Shown here one piece after another: positions 26,801-34,805 of a stretch of DNA of 64,000 nt (positions within the stretch are counted from its first letter, which is position 1; the number at the start of each line of letters is the position of its first letter). Below the pieces are notes generated by a model. The model had not been told where the DNA came from and did no database searches. It saw only the letters and a list, made by a program, of their open reading frames with translations. This DNA comes from Nostoc sp. NMS8 (GTDB lineage: Bacteria > Cyanobacteriota > Cyanobacteriia > Cyanobacteriales > Nostocaceae), in contig NZ_JABXKK010000016.1 of assembly GCF_017115045.1 (NCBI RefSeq), positions 90,960 to 154,959 of the forward strand, read 5' to 3'. Made by a program: the position numbers and the translations under genes.

Positions 26801-27054
26801 ACCCCACCTTACCAGAATCACCAGCCTTAGCAGAAGTTTACAAAGCAGCACGAGAGGAATGGTCACTTCAACAAGGAACCAGTTTGACGGAGATTCGCGC
26901 GAAGCTTGGCACAACCAGCACTCAAGGTTACTCCAGTCAAGACCAGCTAGCTAGCTTAGATGCTCATTTACAAATGTTGAGCAAAGCTGGATTTAAGACA
27001 GTTGCAGTACCTTGGAAATATTATGGTCTGGCGGTGTTTGGTGGCTGGCTGTGA
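23896..27054 (+). CDS. Class I SAM-dependent methyltransferase, interrupted by a group II intron
   Basis: Exon 1 is 23896-24054 (53 codons, ending LELGCGTG) and exon 2 is 26497-27054 (185 codons plus TGA, beginning ELSLKILNRFPDAQVIALDYSP). Joined, they give a 238-residue protein with an uninterrupted frame and normal methyltransferase motifs: motif I LELGCGTGELSL, acidic end of strand 2 (ALDYSPRML), CVSSLAIHHLQ and a closing strand. The break falls directly after the SAM-binding glycine loop and in phase 0. Without splicing the protein ends shortly after 24054. The substrate is unknown. The intron lies in the same direction as the gene, so splicing can restore function. Confidence 0.85.
24592..26490 (+). 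CDS. ltrA: Group II intron-encoded reverse transcriptase/maturase with HNH endonuclease
   Basis: A 632-residue multifunctional protein. Reverse transcriptase blocks occupy about residues 80-370 (RRVWIPKPGTEEKRPLGIP, YGFRPGRSCHDAI, GTPQGGVISPLLANI and the catalytic IRYADDFVI near 310). The maturase X domain follows (about 400-490, NPVIRGWSNYY). The C-terminal HNH endonuclease is CTHCGLYFRESDVLEIDHIIPL with HKHCHD (about 548-590). It helps the intron fold, splices it, and inserts it into new sites. A second Met at codon 11 is possible. The frame runs on through domain V and stops six bases before the intron end, so the last 25 or so residues overlap catalytic RNA. Confidence 0.94.
   Translation: MNWNVKSQVAMNMSKTRQINLNSKELTVLPDKPILTIENDKSTVEWKHVNWKKLEKRVYKLQKRIYKASSRGDVKAIRRLQKTLIKSWSAKVLAVRRVTQDNQGKKTAGVDGIKSLTPKQRFALIAKLKLSPKCHPTRRVWIPKPGTEEKRPLGIPTMYDRALQALVKMALEPEWEARFEPNSYGFRPGRSCHDAIEAIFSAISHKPKYVLDADIAKCFDHINHKALLNKLNTFPTIRRQIRAWLQAGVMDKLQYQQTSEGTPQGGVISPLLANIALHGMENRIKQYAETLPTRAGYGKKVNRGSLSLIRYADDFVILHEDINVVQRCQSLISEWLKGMGLELKPSKTRLAHTLNKYGNEEPGFEFLGFNVRQFQVGKSHSKLGFKTIISPSKEKQKIHYKRVASIINDHNAAPHMALISRLNPVIRGWSNYYSTVVSKNVFAAIDNLMYPKLKAWAKRRHPNKSWEWVSNKYWQTFGGDNWAFATKQEGKNPMRLQSHTETKIVRHVKVKGNASPYDGNLIYWSLRIGTHPKANKRISILLKKQKGKCTHCGLYFRESDVLEIDHIIPLSKKGKDEYKNLQILHKHCHDTKTTEDGSVGGTHGKRQFIEEPDEMKVSRPVLKTSGSREGIV
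26422..26455 (+). ncRNA. Group II intron domain V
   Basis: Thirty-four bases beginning GAGCCGGATGAG form the domain V hairpin: a lower stem (GAGCCGGA with TCCGGTTT), a bulge, and an upper stem TGAGA/TCTCA capped by a GAAA-type loop. This is the catalytic core that binds the metal ions. A domain VI helix with T/A-rich end follows up to 26496. Confidence 0.85.
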
Positions 27055-27347
27055 ACAATTACGGTTTTGAATATCTAGATTTGAGATTCGCCTATCTCCA
27101 ATGGAGATTTATCGGATTAACTGCTTGATAGTAACAAAACAGCAATAAATAACATTATTTCTCTTGATAAGAACTAATATTTGAAGAAGAATTCCGAAGT
27201 CAGAATTCAGGAATCAGAATCAAGACACGACTCGAAAATACTCAGAAACCAGGGGCACACAATTGGGATTCGTTTTTCTGTTCCTTTCTCCAGTGGAGTT
27301 AAAGCCGCTGTTTGCCATCACTTAGTTTTAAAAGGAGAATATCTTGG
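27055..27347. other. Intergenic stretch before the peptidase gene
   Basis: AT-rich DNA with TCAGAATTCAGGAATCAGAATC-like short repeats near 27200-27230. A frame with a TTG start (27181-27444) overlaps it but its translation is unlike a protein and it runs into the peptidase gene in another frame. The last bases hold the AAGGAG ribosome-binding site for the peptidase. Confidence 0.5.
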
Positions 27348-28427
27348 ATGGCTCGAAATAAAAAGAAATCAGCCCGGTTCAAGGATGAGCATTCGCTTGA
27401 CTCTAGATGTCCTATTTGTTGTATTGTCCCACCCCACATGCTAAAAAATGTTGTGGTGAATGGCAATCCCCAGCAGCGTACTTGGGCTTTTCATACATTA
27501 AATATTTCGGCGCAATTTTTGGGACGAAGAAACGTCGTAGGTAATATCTCGTTTGCGCCTTCTCCGGGTGAGAAGCGCCGCACCATCTACGACGCCAAAA
27601 ATGGCCAGCAACTCCCTGGTACGCTGGTGCGTGGTGAGGGAGACCCCCCCAGTAGCGACCCATCAGTGAATGAAGCTTACGATGCGGCTGGTGCGACCTA
27701 TGACTTGTTTCATGAGATATTCGATCGCAATTCCGTTGATGACAAAGGACTGCGTTTAGACTCCACCGTGCATTATGGCGTTAAATATGACAATGCCTTT
27801 TGGAACGGCGACCAAATGGTTTATGGTGATGGCGATGAAGAATTGTTTCAACGCTTTACGAAATCAATTGATGTGATTGGGCATGAGCTAACTCATGGTA
27901 TAACTCAGTATGAAGCTGGTTTACAGTATTATGGCGAACCAGGCGCACTGAATGAGTCGTTTTCTGATGTTTTTGGTTCCTTGGTGAAACAAAAGATTAA
28001 AAATCATACAGCAAAAGAGGCAGACTGGCTGATTGGTGAAGGTCTTTTGGTACCGACTATCAAAGGTGTTGCCCTCCGCTCGATGAAAGCGCCAGGAACA
28101 GCTTATGATGATCCAGTATTGGGTAAAGATCCCCAGCCAGCCTATGTGAAGGATAAATATACTGGTACTGATGATAACGGCGGGGTGCATATCAACTCAG
28201 GAATCCCTAACCATGCCTTTTATCTAGCTGCGGTTGAGATTGATGGCTATGCTTGGGAAAAAGCTGGTAAAATCTGGTATGTAGCTTTACGCGATCGCTT
28301 AAATGCCAAAGCAGATTTTAAAAAAGCTGCCAACGTCACCATTCAAGTTGCTGGCGAACTCTACGGTAATGGCAGTAATGAGCAAAAAGCTGTGCAGAAT
28401 GCTTGGCAAAAGGTAGGAGTTATTTAG
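27348..28427 (+). CDS. M4-family metallopeptidase, protealysin type
   Basis: A 359-residue thermolysin-family protease. The ATG at 27348 is chosen because AAGGAG lies 11 bases upstream; an earlier in-frame start adds 12 unlikely residues. There is no signal peptide. A short protealysin-like propeptide with a PPHML motif precedes the mature enzyme. Zinc ligands are HELTH (about 179-183) and the Glu of NESFSDVFG; HINSGIPNHAFYLAA holds the active-site His of this family. Protealysin-like enzymes are kept in the cytoplasm and are controlled by emfourin, encoded 194 bases downstream. The natural substrate is unknown. Confidence 0.92.
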   Translation: MARNKKKSARFKDEHSLDSRCPICCIVPPHMLKNVVVNGNPQQRTWAFHTLNISAQFLGRRNVVGNISFAPSPGEKRRTIYDAKNGQQLPGTLVRGEGDPPSSDPSVNEAYDAAGATYDLFHEIFDRNSVDDKGLRLDSTVHYGVKYDNAFWNGDQMVYGDGDEELFQRFTKSIDVIGHELTHGITQYEAGLQYYGEPGALNESFSDVFGSLVKQKIKNHTAKEADWLIGEGLLVPTIKGVALRSMKAPGTAYDDPVLGKDPQPAYVKDKYTGTDDNGGVHINSGIPNHAFYLAAVEIDGYAWEKAGKIWYVALRDRLNAKADFKKAANVTIQVAGELYGNGSNEQKAVQNAWQKVGVI

Positions 28428-28436
28428 ATTTAGGAG

Positions 28437-28456
28437 AGACGCGAGTTATCGCGTCT
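28437..28456. repeat. Hairpin after the metallopeptidase gene
   Basis: AGACGCGA and TCGCGTCT form an 8-bp stem with a GTTA loop, ten bases beyond the stop codon. A relative (GAGACGGCGAT/ATCGCGTCTC) is at 29962-29985. It is a common Nostoc GAGACGCGAT-type repeat that may also weaken read-through into the inhibitor gene. Confidence 0.55.
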
Positions 28457-28621
28457 GTACAAGAGTTATAAGTAGAGATGCGACGATAAATCACGTCTAT
28501 AAATAGTCAGTACTCACGACTGATCAATCTGTTGTTTGTTGTTGCTAAAGTGGGAGGTGAGAACTATCATCTCCCAATTTTTGTATTTATCTCAACTGAA
28601 TAACACAACGGAGAGCAAAAA

Positions 28622-28921
28622 ATGCGAGTATCATTTGAACGCACCGGTGGCTTTGCCGGCATCAGCAAGAAGATAACCGTTGATACAGAAACTCTCCCGC
28701 CACATGAAGCGGCGACACTTCCCCGATTAGTGGAAGTTGCTGATTTATTTAGGCTACCGGAACTAATTACCTCACCAAATCCCCAGAGCGATCGCTTTCA
28801 GTATAAGTTAACAGTAGAAGATAACGGCAAACAGCATACGGTGACTGTCAGCGAGTCAGCATTGCCAGGAACCTTAAGACCTCTAATTGAATGGTTCCAA
28901 GCCATAGCACAGAAAAGGTAA
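28622..28921 (+). CDS. Emfourin-like protealysin inhibitor
   Basis: A 99-residue protein with the emfourin pattern: an opening beta strand with a glycine turn (MRVSFERTGGFAGISKKITVD), a central LFRLPELI helix, and the closing QYKLTVEDNGKQHTVTVSE and LRPLIEWFQAIAQ segments. Emfourins bind M4 protealysins tightly and are typically encoded next to them, as here. The ribosome-binding site GGAG lies ten bases upstream. The inhibitor role is inferred from family and neighbour. It is a complete gene. Confidence 0.85.
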   Translation: MRVSFERTGGFAGISKKITVDTETLPPHEAATLPRLVEVADLFRLPELITSPNPQSDRFQYKLTVEDNGKQHTVTVSESALPGTLRPLIEWFQAIAQKR

Positions 28922-28999
28922 TTTGCTGAATTAGCAATTGAATTTTTAGAAGAAAATCCAGTCAACATAATCTAAAATTCAACAGGAGAAAGTGAAGTT

Positions 29000-29908
29000 G
29001 TGGGTGAAGAGAATATAAATTTTAATTCCGTAGAACAAAATCAAACTGATGATTTTTTACATCTAGAATCTATAAAAGAGGATTGGGGTGGAGACGGAAG
29101 AGGGCGCATGAACCTATCAGGAAGGTATACAGCCATCTCTGAAAAGTATCTACCTCGTCAATACCAATTTATTGATACAAGTATCTTACCAGTAGAAGAC
29201 GGTTGGCGAGTAAGTGGAATGCCAGATAATGTCCCATTTGGTAGTAGGCGATCGCTAACATGGCATAATTGTGGTGCATCCACTTCAAAAGTAGTTTTAC
29301 CGCCTCATTTTGAAGCACCTTCTGGCTTCTTTACTGCCGATTTAGAGATTTTTGTACTCAGAGGTGCAATTCAATTTGGTGAGTGGCAATTAAACAAGCA
29401 TGGCTACTCCTTTATTCCCGCAGGAGTGAAAGTAGGCCCTTGGAAAGTGCTAGGCAATGAAGAAGTTGAAATACTCTGGATGGAAAACGGCCCGATTCCA
29501 TTGAAATATCAAAACGCAACAAACGATCATCCAGATGCTAAATTGGATGAATTCATCCCTGCATTGGATAGTAAATTACTACCGTGGAATAAGACAGATA
29601 CAGTTCAATTTGAAGTATCTAAAAAAAAGTACCTAAGAAAAGATAGTAACGGAGGTGGAGTATGGTTGCTTGCTGTCTTGCCACATTATGATGGCAGGCA
29701 TTCAATGATTCAATCTTATAATGAAGAATCATATTGCTTGTCTGGATACTGTGATGTAGGGGATTTTCGGCTTGCAAAAGATTGGTTTGGGTATGTTTCT
29801 AGTTTTACTATTGTTCCTTGGCACAGAACAGATGATGGTTGCTTATTCTTTGTCCGAGTCGATAGGGATTTGTCAAAGATTGGAACAGTATTGTCATATC
29901 CACGCTAA
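29000..29908 (+). CDS. Cupin-fold protein, DUF4437/ChrR-like
   Basis: A 302-residue protein starting at a GTG with AGGAG about 12 bases before it. Two related halves each look like a cupin barrel: LTWHNCGASTSKVVLPPHFEAPSG with LEIFVLRGAIQFGEWQLNKHGYSFIPAG, and GGGVWLLAVLPHYDGRH with EESYCLSGYCDVG. The second half contains His residues that could bind a metal. Tandem-cupin proteins of this kind act in small-molecule metabolism or as sensors, but no substrate can be assigned. It is followed by a repeat element and faces the amidohydrolase gene. Confidence 0.6.
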   Translation: MGEENINFNSVEQNQTDDFLHLESIKEDWGGDGRGRMNLSGRYTAISEKYLPRQYQFIDTSILPVEDGWRVSGMPDNVPFGSRRSLTWHNCGASTSKVVLPPHFEAPSGFFTADLEIFVLRGAIQFGEWQLNKHGYSFIPAGVKVGPWKVLGNEEVEILWMENGPIPLKYQNATNDHPDAKLDEFIPALDSKLLPWNKTDTVQFEVSKKKYLRKDSNGGGVWLLAVLPHYDGRHSMIQSYNEESYCLSGYCDVGDFRLAKDWFGYVSSFTIVPWHRTDDGCLFFVRVDRDLSKIGTVLSYPR

Positions 29909-30019
29909 TAAACAATAGTTTATAAACCAATACAGTTCAGAATGAGCAACAAAACACTTGTAGAGACGGCGATTTATCGCGTCTCGAAAACCAAAATTGT
30001 TACCAGTAGCCTTTAACTA

Positions 30020-30181
30020 ATATCATGTCCAGTTGAACGCTTGTCATTGCGTTCGCTCTTAGCGTTCCCGCAGGGTACGGAGTGAAGCAATCGCAGAGAA
30101 CTTGTGATTGCTTCTCTTCTCTACGAGACGCTACGTTGCATTCGCAATGACATATCACAAGTAATTTACCGGACATGATAT
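30020..30181. mobile_element. Fold-back (MITE-like) element, 162 bp
   Basis: Perfect 11-bp terminal inverted repeats ATATCATGTCC and GGACATGATAT bound the element. Inside lies a second inverted pair, GTCATTGCG (30043-30051) and CGCAATGAC (30143-30151). An element of the same length and plan, sharing the GCTTCTCTACGAGACGCT core, lies at 60201-60362. There is no coding capacity. Confidence 0.65.
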
Positions 30182-30217
30182 GAACCGTATTTATTGTGTT
30201 TATAAACAGCAAAATTT

Positions 30218-31714
30218 CTATGTAGACATTCTAGAAGGTCTTTTTAAATAGCGCCCAATAGGTGAACCTAGAACCTCTCCATTGTTGTAAATCAAATTTC
30301 CCCGTAAAAAGGTACTTTTTACCTTTCCAGTTAACTCCATTCCTTCAAAAGGTGTATAACCTTGTTGTGACTCTGACTCAGCCGCGCGTACCACAAAGCT
30401 TTCATTGGGGTCTACTAATACCAAATCAGCATCATAGCCAATAGCAATATCACCTTTTTCTAACAAACCAAAGCGCCGCGATGGGTTCCAAGATAACAAC
30501 TTAGCGATATGGTTGTAAGACATTCCTCGCTTACTACCTTCACTAAATACACCAGAAAGTAAATATTCTGTACCGCCAAAACCAGACTTTGCTAACCAAA
30601 TATTATTCGGATCTTTAGCACTTCTTTTTTGTTCAGCAGAACAGCAAGCATGGTCGCTAACGATCCAATCTACCTGATTGTTGAGTACTGCTTGCCATAA
30701 GTATTCTACATCGGCACGAGGACGGATTGGAGGGTTAACTTTTGCCCAAATTGTATTCGGGGTATCGACATCTAATAACAAATGTCCGACAGTAACTTCT
30801 CGCCGAAAATTGATATGAGGAAAAGCAGTTTGCATAGTCAAAGCTGCTTCCATTGCCTTACGCGAACTTAGGTGCAACAAATTGATATTTGCACAGTTAG
30901 TCTCATTTGCTAAATAAGAAGCAATGCAAATTGCTAAACCTTCAGAATGAGGTGGACGCGCTGCGCTGTAGGCGTGTAATCCACTAAGACTAGAATCATT
31001 TTCAACTATTTTGGTATAGGCGTTGAGAATTTCTGCAACTTCACAGTGCAAACTCAAACTAATAGTATCTCGCGCTTCTGGATGTTCTGCCATCAAGCGA
31101 GTTAGACCACGCATAATAAATTCAAAATGGGCAAAATCGTACCGTTCCTCTTTATTAATCATCAAAAAGAGGTTTTGCTGGTCTGACAAACCATGTAACC
31201 CATAGCCTCCATAAAACATGAAGATTTTAAACGAAGAGACACCGTGTTCCTCAAACAATAGAGGTATTTCATCGATATGCTGGCTAGCTATAGGTGCGAT
31301 GTGATAGCTATAATCTACAAAAAAATTACCTGCGGATAAAGCCAACACCTCGGGAAAAAAATCACGGTAGGAGCCGCCTTTGTTAAGATAATACTGCCCT
31401 GTACGGATGTAATTTAAGCTAGTAGTTACGCCTCCCATTGCAGCTGCTTTGGTTTCAGTTACAGCATCTTTGTCCAGGGGTTGATAGATACCGACGTGCA
31501 TGTGGGCATCCACAACCCCAGGAAAGCCCAGCAAGTTTTTGCCATCAAATACCTCTTTAGCCGTGTCTGGGCTAATATTAGGGGCAATCTGAGCAAATTT
31601 TCCATCCTGAATTCCTAAATCAAGTAGTTCGATTGCATCCTGATGGGGACGAATTACTCGCACATTTTTGATAATTTGATCTAATACGGGAGTTTCAGAC
31701 ACAGCAGACCTCAC
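30218..31714 (-). CDS. Dihydroorotase/hydantoinase-family cyclic amidohydrolase
   Basis: A 498-residue metal-dependent amidohydrolase. Metal ligands are recognisable in order: VVDAHMHVG (HxH), the Lys region VSSFKIFMFYGG, LSLHCEVAE (His), NLLHLSSRKA (His) and WIVSDHACCS (Asp). The N-terminal NVRVIRPHQDAIELLDLGIQDGKF and the C-terminal GYDADLVLVDPNESF form the small beta sandwich. The family opens cyclic amides such as dihydropyrimidines, hydantoin, allantoin or dihydroorotate. It is longer than pyrimidine-pathway dihydroorotase and sits away from pyrimidine genes, so a catabolic or special substrate is more likely. It is divergent from the hydroxylase gene. Confidence 0.85.
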   Translation of the reverse strand: MRSAVSETPVLDQIIKNVRVIRPHQDAIELLDLGIQDGKFAQIAPNISPDTAKEVFDGKNLLGFPGVVDAHMHVGIYQPLDKDAVTETKAAAMGGVTTSLNYIRTGQYYLNKGGSYRDFFPEVLALSAGNFFVDYSYHIAPIASQHIDEIPLLFEEHGVSSFKIFMFYGGYGLHGLSDQQNLFLMINKEERYDFAHFEFIMRGLTRLMAEHPEARDTISLSLHCEVAEILNAYTKIVENDSSLSGLHAYSAARPPHSEGLAICIASYLANETNCANINLLHLSSRKAMEAALTMQTAFPHINFRREVTVGHLLLDVDTPNTIWAKVNPPIRPRADVEYLWQAVLNNQVDWIVSDHACCSAEQKRSAKDPNNIWLAKSGFGGTEYLLSGVFSEGSKRGMSYNHIAKLLSWNPSRRFGLLEKGDIAIGYDADLVLVDPNESFVVRAAESESQQGYTPFEGMELTGKVKSTFLRGNLIYNNGEVLGSPIGRYLKRPSRMST

Positions 31715-31792
31715 ACTAAAATGAGTTAGTCAGGAATTCCAAACATCGAATCGGGGCGAAGACCAAATCCCACTATTATATAAAGGTTTTTT

Positions 31793-32614
31793 ATGAAATC
31801 AGCTTCAGGAGAAAAGACAATGGAAAGTTTTAATGAGTATCATATAGACCCAAAAGAATTTACTTTTCTCAAAAGTTTTCAAGATAACTGGCAAGCAATT
31901 AGAGACGAGTTTACACACTTTATTAAACAGGCATCGAATGAGGATTTAAAAGTCGCTTACGATATTCTGGGCCCTAAAAGTAAAACGATTCAAACTAAGG
32001 GTGATGCCAAATACAGTGCTTTTGGGATTTTATTTCAAGGTATGTTTATCGAAAAATATATTCAATTACATCAAATAAAATATCCTGATTATGGGTCAGA
32101 AGAAGCATCAAAAAAAGCACTTGCCTTAAGAGAAAAATATTTCCCAACTTTGGCGAAATTAATAGAAAAAGTCAACTTTAATGATGATGAAATCATCAGA
32201 AATGTGTATTTTGGGACATTCCATCCAGGCTTGGATATCAAGCTACACGTGAACTACAACCCTCATACAAATCGTGGCTATCTAGGATTGATTGTACCAG
32301 AGGGAGATGTCGCTATGAAAATCTGCCATGAGCAGCTTTATTGGCATGAAGGCAAATTTCTAGTTTTAGATCATAGCTATCCACACTGTCCGCATAATCA
32401 CACTAATTATGATAGAACTGTTTTGGTTGTAGACTTTTTTAAACCGGACAAACCAAGAGAAGAAGTTATCGAATTTGAGAACGAGCAAGTCACCCAACGT
32501 ATGCAAGAGAATCCTTACAGCTTAGGTGTTTTTGGTAAAAGCGATCAAGCGAGAGTAGAAGATTTTATCAAGTACGGTTTAACTCATCAATTAGAGTGGA
32601 ATAAAGCTTTGTAA
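31793..32614 (+). CDS. Aspartyl/asparaginyl beta-hydroxylase-like dioxygenase
   Basis: A 273-residue protein; a start at codon 10 (31820, MESFNEYH) is possible. The C-terminal half fits the Asp_Arg_Hydrox cupin: HPGLDIKLHVNYNPHTNRGYLGLIVP, then FLVLDHSYPHCPHNHTNYDRTVLVVDFFKP. This places the His and Arg residues that would bind Fe(II) and 2-oxoglutarate, although the family often has an incomplete triad. Bacterial members hydroxylate free amino acids or small peptides. It lies between the amidohydrolase and the reductase. The substrate is unknown. Confidence 0.8.
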   Translation: MKSASGEKTMESFNEYHIDPKEFTFLKSFQDNWQAIRDEFTHFIKQASNEDLKVAYDILGPKSKTIQTKGDAKYSAFGILFQGMFIEKYIQLHQIKYPDYGSEEASKKALALREKYFPTLAKLIEKVNFNDDEIIRNVYFGTFHPGLDIKLHVNYNPHTNRGYLGLIVPEGDVAMKICHEQLYWHEGKFLVLDHSYPHCPHNHTNYDRTVLVVDFFKPDKPREEVIEFENEQVTQRMQENPYSLGVFGKSDQARVEDFIKYGLTHQLEWNKAL

Positions 32615-32716
32615 GCTTAGTGTAATGCCCCTGCGATTATTGTAGGTGTATGATGCTTTCAGCTAACGCGCCTACATTTATATTTATCAACATAGCTTCA
32701 AATAATTTGCGCCTAA

Positions 32717-33736
32717 TTGCTTCTACCAATGAATTTAAAAACTTACAAAAAGTTAAGAGCGAAACAACTCAATCCAGATTTTAAATCTGCTGTTGAAATT
32801 GTCGAAATACCTATTTCCAAACCTGCTGTTAATGAAATTTTAATTCAAAACAAATTTGCTGGCATTAACGGTGGCTTTGACACTTTACTTTGTCGTGGCG
32901 ATCTTCCATATATTAACTTAATTCCTCCTTTCGATTTAGGTGTGGAAGCTGTGGGGGAAGTTGTCGCTATCGGTGAAAATGTCAAAGATTTTCAAATAGG
33001 TGATGCTGTGGTAACAACAGCGCGTGGTGGCGGCTATCGAGAATATCAGGTTATTGATGCAAACTTAGGGGTGAAGGTGCAGGAAGCAACGCCAGAGTTG
33101 CTAACACTAATGCCTACAGGTGTATCAGCTTTAGTGGCACTGGAAAAAGTGGGGGAGATGAAAAGTAATGAAGTGGTTTTAGTGACAGCAGCAGCAGGGG
33201 GAACTGGTCATATTGCGGTGCAATTGGCAAAGCTAGCTGGGAATCATGTCATTGGTACTTGTAGTTCTGAGGCGAAGGCAAAATTACTAAGAGAATTAGG
33301 GTGCGATCGCATTATCAACTATCGCACAGAAAATCTCAATCAAATCCTCAAGGAAGAATACCCCAATGGGATTAATTTGATTTTTGAGTCTGTAGGTAAA
33401 GAAGTATTTGATACTTGTGTTGAAAACTTGGCAGTGCGGGGACGTTTAGTAGTAGTTGGTTTTATCTCCGAATACGCACATAATGTTGAACAAATTACAC
33501 AGTCGCGCATTTATCACCAGCTATCTTGGAAAGCATCTTCCGTGAGAGGCTTTCTCATGGCTCATTATAAAGAATATATGCCAGAGGCAAGCGATCGCCT
33601 TTTAAACCTGTATTACACAGACAAACTTAAAGTTGCCGTTGACCCAACCCAGTTTCAAGGTATAGAATCCATACCCGATGCTGTACAATATCTCCTCAGT
33701 GGTCAAAATTGTGGCAAAGTGGTTATGAAATTTTAA
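32717..33736 (+). CDS. Medium-chain (MDR) NADPH:quinone reductase-like oxidoreductase
   Basis: Up to 339 residues; an in-frame ATG four codons on (32729) is an alternative start. It has the zinc-independent MDR plan: GroES-like part (1-120, FDLGVEAVGEVVAIGENVKDFQIGDAVV) and Rossmann domain with VTAAAGGTGHIAVQLAKLAGNHVIG (about 155-180). No zinc-binding cysteine set is present. It resembles prostaglandin-reductase-3/ZADH2-like enzymes that reduce alpha,beta-unsaturated ketones or quinones with NADPH. The NTF2-like gene follows after about 40 bases on the same strand, so they are likely co-transcribed. Confidence 0.88.
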   Translation: MLLPMNLKTYKKLRAKQLNPDFKSAVEIVEIPISKPAVNEILIQNKFAGINGGFDTLLCRGDLPYINLIPPFDLGVEAVGEVVAIGENVKDFQIGDAVVTTARGGGYREYQVIDANLGVKVQEATPELLTLMPTGVSALVALEKVGEMKSNEVVLVTAAAGGTGHIAVQLAKLAGNHVIGTCSSEAKAKLLRELGCDRIINYRTENLNQILKEEYPNGINLIFESVGKEVFDTCVENLAVRGRLVVVGFISEYAHNVEQITQSRIYHQLSWKASSVRGFLMAHYKEYMPEASDRLLNLYYTDKLKVAVDPTQFQGIESIPDAVQYLLSGQNCGKVVMKF

Positions 33737-33777
33737 GTAATACAGTATTAGCTTATATCTTCTAGTTAGGAGTGAGA

Positions 33778-34176
33778 ATGACACAAGATTCAGAAAATAC
33801 TTTAAAAGTTGCTCGGCAGGCATTTGATAATCTTACACATGGCATGTCAACTGGAGACTGGGAAGCTTTATTAGATATGCTCACAGAAGATTTTACCCTT
33901 TGGTTTCCAATGGGTAAATTTCACGGTTTAAATGTGGGAAAAGAGCGAGCTAGAGAGTTTTTCGAGTACGTTTTTGAATCCTTTAGTCCTGGCTTGAAGC
34001 TGACTGGTATAGACCGTGTTACAAGTAATGAAACGACTGCTGTCTTTGAGTTTCGGGACGAGGGCCCTTTATTCGGACAGCCCTACAAAAATCGGGTAGC
34101 AGTCTCTTTTGATGTGCGCGGAGACAAAATTTGTGGCTATAGAGAATACTTTGGTAGTGATGGTAAATCATATTAA
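33778..34176 (+). CDS. NTF2/SnoaL-like ketosteroid-isomerase-fold protein
   Basis: A 132-residue protein. The ATG at 33778 is preferred because AGGAG lies five to ten bases before it; the GTG six bases earlier overlaps that site. It shows the SnoaL-like pattern: VARQAFDNLTHGMSTGDWEALLDMLTEDFTLWFP, then FREYFG near the end. Members can act as isomerases, hydratases or binding proteins. It is probably in one unit with the MDR reductase. It is not closely similar to the GC-rich NTF2-like protein at 23218-23601. Confidence 0.75.
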   Translation: MTQDSENTLKVARQAFDNLTHGMSTGDWEALLDMLTEDFTLWFPMGKFHGLNVGKERAREFFEYVFESFSPGLKLTGIDRVTSNETTAVFEFRDEGPLFGQPYKNRVAVSFDVRGDKICGYREYFGSDGKSY

Positions 34177-34212
34177 ATAATTCGTAATTATGAATTATTT
34201 AATTTAGTTTTG

Positions 34213-34698
34213 TTAGTTTCTTTCAGGGTTGAGTTCGTTGATTTCTTTGCACTTAGCCTCTGCGGCTTGATATGCCGTCAAATAGTCTTGACCACCTAAC
34301 ATTACATCACCATAATATTCATAAGGTGGATTGCCATAAATTGGCAATGGGTCATCTTCTGGATAATCTTCTTTTGATTCTTCAATGATGGCTTTCAGTT
34401 TTTTAATAGTCAGACTATGTGCTGCAAAATACCAGAGTCCTTGGGGATCTTTGTTCAGATGCGGCAATGTAGGATCGATAATACGGGTATCAGAAGCGTC
34501 GCCTAGTTCAATCCAACTGTGTTCGACAGGTCTGTATGGCTTCCCAGCAAAAGCCAAAAATCCCTGAATGTATCTTGCTCCTTCAGTGGACAATGCAGCT
34601 TTGTAAGCATTATCAAACGGAGTACTAGCTCTGCTGTTTATCAGTTCAGCAATTTTGATTGACAGCGTTTCATCCAATAGTTTGTTCATCAATAGCAA
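34213..34698 (-). CDS. Conserved hypothetical protein, 161 residues
   Basis: A soluble protein without signal peptide or membrane span. It contains a run HSWIELGDASDTRIIDPTLPHL and an acidic region ESKEDYPEDDPLPIYGNPPYEYYG. I do not recognise a family, although the first run resembles transglutaminase- or lipoyl-related small folds in which a His and Asp surround WIEL. The initiating ATG may be at codon 4 (MNKLLDE). It stands alone, facing away from the NTF2-like gene. Confidence 0.6.
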   Translation of the reverse strand: MLLMNKLLDETLSIKIAELINSRASTPFDNAYKAALSTEGARYIQGFLAFAGKPYRPVEHSWIELGDASDTRIIDPTLPHLNKDPQGLWYFAAHSLTIKKLKAIIEESKEDYPEDDPLPIYGNPPYEYYGDVMLGGQDYLTAYQAAEAKCKEINELNPERN

Positions 34699-34805
34699 GG
34701 ATTAGAGCAGCCATGAAAATATATTACCACTGCTCTTGCCTAAAGATTCAGGGGGCAGGGGAGGATGAGGGAGAAAGAATCAACCCCCAGTCCCCAGTCC
34801 CCAAT

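Noticed and set aside
27181..27444. 87-codon frame ahead of the metallopeptidase
   Set aside because: It starts with TTG, overlaps the true gene in another frame and its translation has no protein-like pattern.
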